Positions 17,363 through 21,699 of a stretch of DNA of 21,699 bases are shown here, in pieces. Positions within the stretch are counted from its first letter, which is position 1; each line of letters starts with the position of its first letter. Below the pieces are notes generated by a model that had not been told where the DNA came from, ran no database searches, and saw only the letters and a program-made list of their open reading frames with translations. The translations under genes and the position numbers were made by a program. Source of the DNA: Dysgonamonadaceae bacterium. GTDB lineage: Bacteria > Bacteroidota > Bacteroidia > Bacteroidales > Azobacteroidaceae. Location: the NCBI GenBank assembly GCA_031276105.1, contig JAISNS010000210.1, positions 1 to 21,699 of the forward strand, in the 5' to 3' direction.

Positions 17363-17370
17363 CAAAAGTA
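17363..17370 (-). promoter_or_regulatory. Candidate housekeeping -7 box for the sigma factor gene
   Basis: TACTTTTG on the minus strand matches the Bacteroides -7 consensus TAnnTTTG exactly, in the 70-bp gap between the GH38-like stop and the sigma factor start. The implied leader is about 27 nt. No TTTG is visible at the expected -33 spacing; one lies too close (2 bp upstream), so strength is uncertain. This supports ATG 17329 as the start. Confidence 0.4.
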
Positions 17371-17399
17371 ATCAAATTTTTTAATGATTTACATTATTT

Positions 17400-19934
17400 T
17401 TAGAAAAATGAATGGTCGCTGTGTTTTTGAATCCGGATGGTTTTAATTCCGAAGCTTGGAATGGAAAGGCTGATGCTATGAGCATTTTCCAGCGAATGAC
17501 TGCACACGATTTCACCATTCAGTTTGATTTCTTCCCAATGGGTAATCGGAAAACAAAATTTGATGTTCAACGGCTGCCCGTCACTTTCCTGATTGAATAT
17601 CCGCAAAATAAAATGATTTTCTTCATCCGGTATCAAGGAGGTCAATTCATATCCCTGCTTGTCGAATTGAAGAAAAGATTTTTCCCGCATTTCCCGACTA
17701 TTCTGAAAAGACACACCCATTTTCTCGTTCCACGCATGGCTATGGTAGCCGATTCGCGCTTCCGACCATTTTCCCTGATGAGGAATTAAAGCATATTCGA
17801 TAGACAAAGGTTTCGTCAGGTTATAATCCTCTCCCCACAAACCTTTTCCCGAATATTGCGCCGTCAATCCCAATGGGAAATCTTCTCCGTGAGAATAAGA
17901 AGTGGTATGGTCGCTGAAAAGCGCCAGTCCATAGGCGTCGTCGCCTTGAACAACATCCACCCAATGCAGGATGATATTGTTTTTTATACTGTCCCATCTG
18001 TTGTAAAACGTATTTTTTAAGCGGCTTTCACAAACATCGAAAGGAGCGTCTTTATAAATTTTCCGATCGCTTAAATGCGTCGGAAACAAGACATTCAATT
18101 TGAAGCGGTCGTCATAAAAAGCGCGACGGTTTTCCTGCCAATCATTCGGTTGCCGGTACTCGCCAATTCCCACATTTTTGTCCCAGTCAATTAGCAAGGA
18201 AAAATCGATCCGTTCTTGCGATTGATTTAATGTAATTATCTGACAACAAGCATATTCATCTATTATCGACTCAATTTTCAATCGTTTCCTCAACGGATTG
18301 TCTTCGAGGATTGTGATTCGAGCCGGAGATTCGTGATTGGAAATAAACCGTTCTTTTTCATAAAAATAGCCTCTTAATTCATTAAATCCGAACGAGTTGT
18401 TTTTATCGACAAATTCTTTGTTTCCGAGCTTTTTGGCAATCAGGCTTTTGATAATACCTCCGTGAGATAAATCGAAAGTAATTTTATAGCAATCATTTTC
18501 CATGAGGCATTCTTCGTTGGACGGGAACGTAATTCCGGCGTTGAAAGCCGGATTTTTCTTTTTCGTTTCTTCCAATCTCAACGTCGTATAACCGAATGGA
18601 GGCGCTGAAACTTTACAAATTAAACAGGCCTCTTTCCCGTTTATTTGTTTAAACGATTCCACCGATTTTCCGGAAGGGTCAACGACTTTTATATCTTTGT
18701 CTATCCATTGGTTGGGCAATCGGATGGAAATAATTTCCGTGCGTTTTTCGGGTAACGTGTTATAAACCCGGAATTGGCTGAAAGAAGTTCTTCCCGAAAA
18801 CGTGTTCCGAATGGCTTGTTCCGAAAGCGTGCGGGAATTTTCAGTCCACAAAGCAACAGCATCCGCCCATGTTTGCTTTTGTTTCAGGCGATTATAAGGA
18901 ACTATCCAAACGTCGTGGTGCTGAGCGAGCAATAAGGTGCGCCAAGCGTCGTCCATCAGACGGTGCGGATAAGTTTGCCCGTTTTCAAGACTTGCCATGG
19001 AAAGCATTTTCTCTGCAACGATTAATGTGTTTTCCGCCTGACGGACTTGTTGTGCAATTCGTTGAAGGACTTGGCTGCCCCACATCAAGCTGACTTGAAT
19101 GTCTTCCTGCGACAAATGCCGAAAATCGTCTGTAAAGTCCGGTAAAAAAGCAGAAAAATAATCTCTCCACGTGGTGTAAACCGAATGGTTTTTGATGTTT
19201 TTTCCATGACCCACCCACGGCCCGTTTTTCCAACCGGCATCCTGATAACACATTCCCACCGGATTTTGAACACCGGCGTCGAAACAAGATTGCAGGTAGT
19301 CGTCCGAATTATTCCAGGCTTGAGTTTGCCATGTGGAATTTTTTTCAAAGGCTTCATTGGCATAACGCGGAACGGCAGGAATCTTCGTTCCGTCGGAACC
19401 TACCCATTGAATAATATCCTTTCCATATCCCCGCACATAGCCGCCCCAACAGGTATCGGGATTTTTCAATACGGCATATTTAAAACCGAAAGAGCGCAAT
19501 AGCTGCGGCAAAGCGCTTGTAAAACAAGGTTCTTCGGTTGAGTATGTCTCAAAAGAAACGCCGGGAAAATGGCGCTGTATTTTCCGGATTCCGTATTGAA
19601 AATGGCGAATAATACTTTCACCTGAAATGTTGAAGAGGTAGGGTTGGGCATACGCCGGATTGGTAAACTCTATCCGAGCATCAGTGGCGATTTTTTTGAA
19701 ATTCATATAAGCTTCCGGCGTATGAATTTGTACGCTATCCCACGTTTCCGGTTCCAGTTCCAAATTGATTCGCCATTCGGGAAATTCCTTCAGTTTATCT
19801 ACCATAAATTGCGTTTGCCACATCGGATAATGACCGTAAATCCCGCCGTGATATCCATCGGCAAAGTAAACGACCTGGGAAATCAAGGAGTGCGAAAATG
19901 ACAGAAAAACAAGTAGATTGAATATCTTTTTCAT
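17400..19934 (-). CDS. Secreted GH38-like alpha-mannosidase with atypical active-site residues
   Basis: An 844-residue exported enzyme resembling family GH38, retaining zinc-dependent alpha-mannosidases. Signal peptide about 1-19; no lipobox and no T9SS tail, so it is probably periplasmic. The N-terminal (beta/alpha) part is at about 20-330 and a helical middle domain with the QHHD motif at 338-341 (LLLAQHHDVWIVPYN). The C-terminal beta-rich region is about 380-840. The usual HSHxDPGW-type zinc motif is replaced by ADGYHGGIYGHYP (D26, H29). The segment EEPCFTSALPQLL (E134-E135) aligns by eye to the DPFGHS nucleophile segment, giving Glu instead of Asp. It may be a GH38 subfamily or related clan with altered chemistry. 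It has its own putative ECF promoter and lies 70 bp upstream of the sigma factor gene. Confidence 0.85.
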   Translation of the reverse strand: MKKIFNLLVFLSFSHSLISQVVYFADGYHGGIYGHYPMWQTQFMVDKLKEFPEWRINLELEPETWDSVQIHTPEAYMNFKKIATDARIEFTNPAYAQPYLFNISGESIIRHFQYGIRKIQRHFPGVSFETYSTEEPCFTSALPQLLRSFGFKYAVLKNPDTCWGGYVRGYGKDIIQWVGSDGTKIPAVPRYANEAFEKNSTWQTQAWNNSDDYLQSCFDAGVQNPVGMCYQDAGWKNGPWVGHGKNIKNHSVYTTWRDYFSAFLPDFTDDFRHLSQEDIQVSLMWGSQVLQRIAQQVRQAENTLIVAEKMLSMASLENGQTYPHRLMDDAWRTLLLAQHHDVWIVPYNRLKQKQTWADAVALWTENSRTLSEQAIRNTFSGRTSFSQFRVYNTLPEKRTEIISIRLPNQWIDKDIKVVDPSGKSVESFKQINGKEACLICKVSAPPFGYTTLRLEETKKKNPAFNAGITFPSNEECLMENDCYKITFDLSHGGIIKSLIAKKLGNKEFVDKNNSFGFNELRGYFYEKERFISNHESPARITILEDNPLRKRLKIESIIDEYACCQIITLNQSQERIDFSLLIDWDKNVGIGEYRQPNDWQENRRAFYDDRFKLNVLFPTHLSDRKIYKDAPFDVCESRLKNTFYNRWDSIKNNIILHWVDVVQGDDAYGLALFSDHTTSYSHGEDFPLGLTAQYSGKGLWGEDYNLTKPLSIEYALIPHQGKWSEARIGYHSHAWNEKMGVSFQNSREMREKSFLQFDKQGYELTSLIPDEENHFILRIFNQESDGQPLNIKFCFPITHWEEIKLNGEIVCSHSLENAHSISLSIPSFGIKTIRIQKHSDHSFF

Positions 19935-19957
19935 GGTATTTATTGCTTTCCTTATAG

Positions 19958-19983
19958 GACGAATGAGGTAGTGGATACCACTA
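19958..19983 (-). promoter_or_regulatory. Putative ECF sigma-dependent promoter upstream of the GH38-like gene
   Basis: On the minus strand, TAGTGGTAT (19983-19975) is followed by TTCGTC (19963-19958), preceded by TCTTTTTT, matching the site at 16649-16624 in sequence and exact spacing. TAGTGG-ATA-CCACTA (19969-19983) is also a perfect 6-bp-arm palindrome here, not conserved at the other site. A start of transcription near 19951 would give a leader of about 17 nt before ATG 19934. The assignment is inference from two matching copies and one local sigma factor. Confidence 0.5.
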
Positions 19984-20137
19984 AAAAAGAATTAAAATTA
20001 CGCCGACTTTTGCCGCTCATGCTTTACTTGGGTTACCGGCGCTTTACTTCCTGCGGCAGGTCACAGAGCTGCGGTTATGAAAATTTTGCCTTGCACCTCC
20101 GGCTTGTCCGGCTTGGGCAAGAAGTGCCGTTTTTATT

Positions 20138-20167
20138 TTTGCGTCCCAATTATTTTCCATACTTTTG
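20138..20167 (+). promoter_or_regulatory. Candidate Bacteroides-type promoter of radA
   Basis: TTTG at 20138-20141 and TACTTTTG at 20160-20167 match the -33 (TTTG) and -7 (TAnnTTTG) elements described for Bacteroides, with an 18-bp spacer, close to the usual 19-21. Transcription would start near 20174, about 19 nt before the radA ATG at 20193. This also argues against any start upstream of the promoter. Confidence 0.6.
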
Positions 20168-20192
20168 TCCGTTAATAACAAAATTTTGTTAC

Positions 20193-21566
20193 ATGGCAAA
20201 AACAAAAACCGCTTTTGTCTGCACGCAGTGCGGCAACGATTCGCCCAAATGGATAGGAAAATGTCCGGTGTGCGGCGAATGGAACACGTATGTGGAAGAA
20301 ATCGTTTCAAAGTCGAGCGCTTCGCCGGCGCTTCCCGAATTATCCAACTTTGATACCTTCAAATCCCGGCCGCTGTTGTTGAGCGAAATCCCGACGGACA
20401 ACGAACTCCGAATGGATATGAACGATCAGGAATTGAACCGCGTCTTGGGCGGCGGATTAGTCCCCGGCTCATTGGTTTTAATCGGCGGCGAACCGGGCAT
20501 CGGCAAATCGACGCTCGTCCTGCAAACCGTTTTGAAACTGCAAGCCTGTAAATCCCTCTATGTTTCCGGCGAAGAAAGCGCCAAACAGTTGAAATTAAGA
20601 GCCGAACGCTTGGGCATCGACAACGGGAACTGCCTGATTGTTTGCGAAACCAATCTCGAACAAATCTTTACGCACATCAACAACGTTAAACCCGGTTTAG
20701 TCATCATTGATTCCATTCAAACCGTTTTTACCGAGCGAGTTGAATCCAGTCCGGGAAGCATTTCGCAAGTCCGCGAAAGCTCGGCGGCTATCCTGAAATT
20801 CGCGAAAGAAACGGGTACGCCCGTCCTGCTCATCGGCCATATTAATAAGGAAGGGAATATTGCCGGGCCAAAGGTGTTGGAACATATTGTCGATACGGTT
20901 TTGCAGTTTGAAGGCGACCAGCACTACATGTACCGGATTCTGCGGAACATCAAGAATCGCTTTGGAAGCACTTCCGAATTAGGTATTTACGAGATGCGGC
21001 AGTCGGGCTTACGGGAAGTGAACAATCCGTCCGAGTTGTTGCTGACGCAAAACCATGAAGGATTGAGCGGCGTTGCAATTGCGGCTGCGATTGAAGGCGT
21101 CCGTCCGTTTTTGATTGAAACGCAGGCTTTGGTGAGTACCGCCGCCTATGGAGTTCCTCAGCGAAGCGCTACCGGCTTCGACATTCGCCGGATGAACATG
21201 CTTTTAGCTGTGTTGGAAAAACGGGCAGGCTTCAAATTAGGGCAGAAAGATGTTTTCCTGAACATTGCCGGCGGCTTGCGCGTCAACGACCCGGCGATGG
21301 ATTTGTCGGTCATCAGCGCGATACTTTCTTCCAGTTTGGACGTTGCGATTGAACGCGAGCGATGTATGTGCGGCGAGGTGGGATTGTCGGGTGAGATTCG
21401 TCCGGTCAACCGCATTGAGCAACGGATACTCGAAGCCGAAAAATTGGGATTCAACACCATACTCATTCCTCAAAACAACCTGCAAGGCTTCGACGCCCGA
21501 AAAGTCAACATACAAATCAAACCCGTAAGAAAAGTCGAAGAAGCTTTCCGACAACTCTTCGGCTGA
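20193..21566 (+). CDS. radA: DNA repair and recombination ATPase RadA (Sms)
   Basis: A 457-residue cytoplasmic DnaB-like branch-migration ATPase for homologous recombination and repair. A C4 zinc finger is at C10, C13, C24 and C27 (CTQCGNDSPKWIGKCPVCGEW); Walker A is GEPGIGKST at about 99-107; Walker B is LVIIDS at about 169-174; the RadA-specific KNRFG motif is at 254-258; and the Lon-protease-like domain occupies the C-terminal third (about 285-457). Length matches the family. The frame is open upstream to 19971, but the preceding 74 codons are not family-like and lie across the candidate promoter, so ATG 20193 is the start. It is a housekeeping gene divergent from the PUL, with no evident functional link. 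Confidence 0.98.
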   Translation: MAKTKTAFVCTQCGNDSPKWIGKCPVCGEWNTYVEEIVSKSSASPALPELSNFDTFKSRPLLLSEIPTDNELRMDMNDQELNRVLGGGLVPGSLVLIGGEPGIGKSTLVLQTVLKLQACKSLYVSGEESAKQLKLRAERLGIDNGNCLIVCETNLEQIFTHINNVKPGLVIIDSIQTVFTERVESSPGSISQVRESSAAILKFAKETGTPVLLIGHINKEGNIAGPKVLEHIVDTVLQFEGDQHYMYRILRNIKNRFGSTSELGIYEMRQSGLREVNNPSELLLTQNHEGLSGVAIAAAIEGVRPFLIETQALVSTAAYGVPQRSATGFDIRRMNMLLAVLEKRAGFKLGQKDVFLNIAGGLRVNDPAMDLSVISAILSSSLDVAIERERCMCGEVGLSGEIRPVNRIEQRILEAEKLGFNTILIPQNNLQGFDARKVNIQIKPVRKVEEAFRQLFG

Positions 21567-21699
21567 TGGAACAATTTTAACCCTGTCATTGCGGGCTTGA
21601 CCCCATAGCCGTCAGGTTAATCGCCGTAAATACCTCATTTTCACCTAATTTATTCCAACAAAACAACCTCAGTAGCAAGTGATGCAATAGATGTTCCCC
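21567..21699. other. Region downstream of radA with a weak inverted repeat
   Basis: No gene is visible to the right edge. TTAACCCTG (21577-21585) and CAGGTTAA (21613-21620) are complementary except for one bulged C, with a 27-nt loop and no following T-run, so it is at best a weak radA terminator. The loop contains GTCATTGCGGGCTTGACC, a word type I associate with dispersed intergenic repeats; that link is only an impression. Confidence 0.3.

Larger units (their letters stand above)
19935..20192. other. Divergent intergenic region between the GH38-like gene and radA
   Basis: This 258-bp region contains the putative ECF promoter of the GH38-like gene on the minus strand, the candidate radA promoter on the plus strand, and between them a GC-richer block (about 20000-20120). 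That block has a CCTGC-G-GCAGG dyad (20050-20060) and a 9-bp tandem duplication, CCGGCTTGT/CCGGCTTGG (20099-20116). The block looks unlike an AT-rich Bacteroidetes leader and could be the remnant of an interspersed repeat. I cannot assign it. Confidence 0.5.

Noticed and set aside
19971..20192. N-terminal extension of radA
   Set aside because: The 74 extra codons precede the zinc finger, resemble no RadA sequence, and span the candidate promoter at 20138-20167; ATG 20193 gives the normal family length.
21577..21620. Rho-independent terminator of radA
   Set aside because: The loop is 27 nt, one arm has a bulge and there is no T-run; kept only as a weak inverted repeat.
1..21699. tRNA, rRNA, insertion sequence or transposase genes
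   Set aside because: No cloverleaf, rRNA segment, transposase motif or terminal inverted repeats were seen on either strand.

Overview
The window is a carbohydrate-foraging locus of a bacterium in the Bacteroidota, most likely order Bacteroidales. The evidence is paired SusC/RagA and SusD/RagB proteins, Bacteroides-type promoter words (TAnnTTTG), a type IX secretion (T9SS) C-terminal sorting domain, and lipoproteins and enzymes typical of polysaccharide utilization loci (PULs). The combination of T9SS with Sus pairs fits the Porphyromonadaceae/Tannerellaceae/Dysgonomonadaceae/Paludibacteraceae side of the order. I cannot name genus or species from sequence alone.

Layout. All genes from position 1 to 19934 are on the minus strand; radA (20193-21566) is on the plus strand and diverges from them. 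In transcription order, right to left: a secreted GH38-like alpha-mannosidase (19934-17400); an ECF sigma factor (17329-16664); a SusD-like lipoprotein (16548-14716); a DUF5004-like lipoprotein (14697-14248); a DUF4961-like lipoprotein (14229-13231); a SusC-like transporter without the usual N-terminal regulatory domain (13199-10296); a second SusD (10284-8497); a second, full-length SusC (8475-5365); a 245-bp spacer with a GC-rich 23-bp tandem palindromic repeat; a large T9SS-secreted DUF5005 protein with ricin and CBM32 modules (5119-2255); and a GH92 alpha-mannosidase (2258 to beyond the left edge) whose start overlaps the preceding stop by 4 bp. Gaps from the first SusD to the second SusC are 11-31 bp, so that block reads as one operon.

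Likely joint role. The SusC/SusD pairs import mannose-containing oligosaccharides. The DUF5005 protein is exported to the cell surface, where its lectin-like modules would hold or process glycan. GH92, whose predicted active site matches an alpha-1,2-mannosidase, and the GH38-like enzyme would trim alpha-mannosides, probably in the periplasm. High-mannose N-glycan or alpha-mannan is the best-guess substrate.

Most notable signals: (1) a bipartite motif with identical spacing (TAGTGGTAT, then TTCGTC) upstream of both the GH38-like gene and the first SusD gene, looking like an ECF promoter used by the sigma factor encoded between them; (2) that sigma factor has no anti-sigma neighbour and carries a C8/C6 homopolymer tract in its 5' coding region; (3) SusD genes precede SusC genes, opposite to the usual order; (4) a CBM32 domain is inserted inside a ricin beta-trefoil; (5) the GH38-like enzyme appears to lack the canonical His-x-Asp zinc motif and has Glu where Asp is the usual nucleophile. 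Right of radA I see only a weak inverted repeat.
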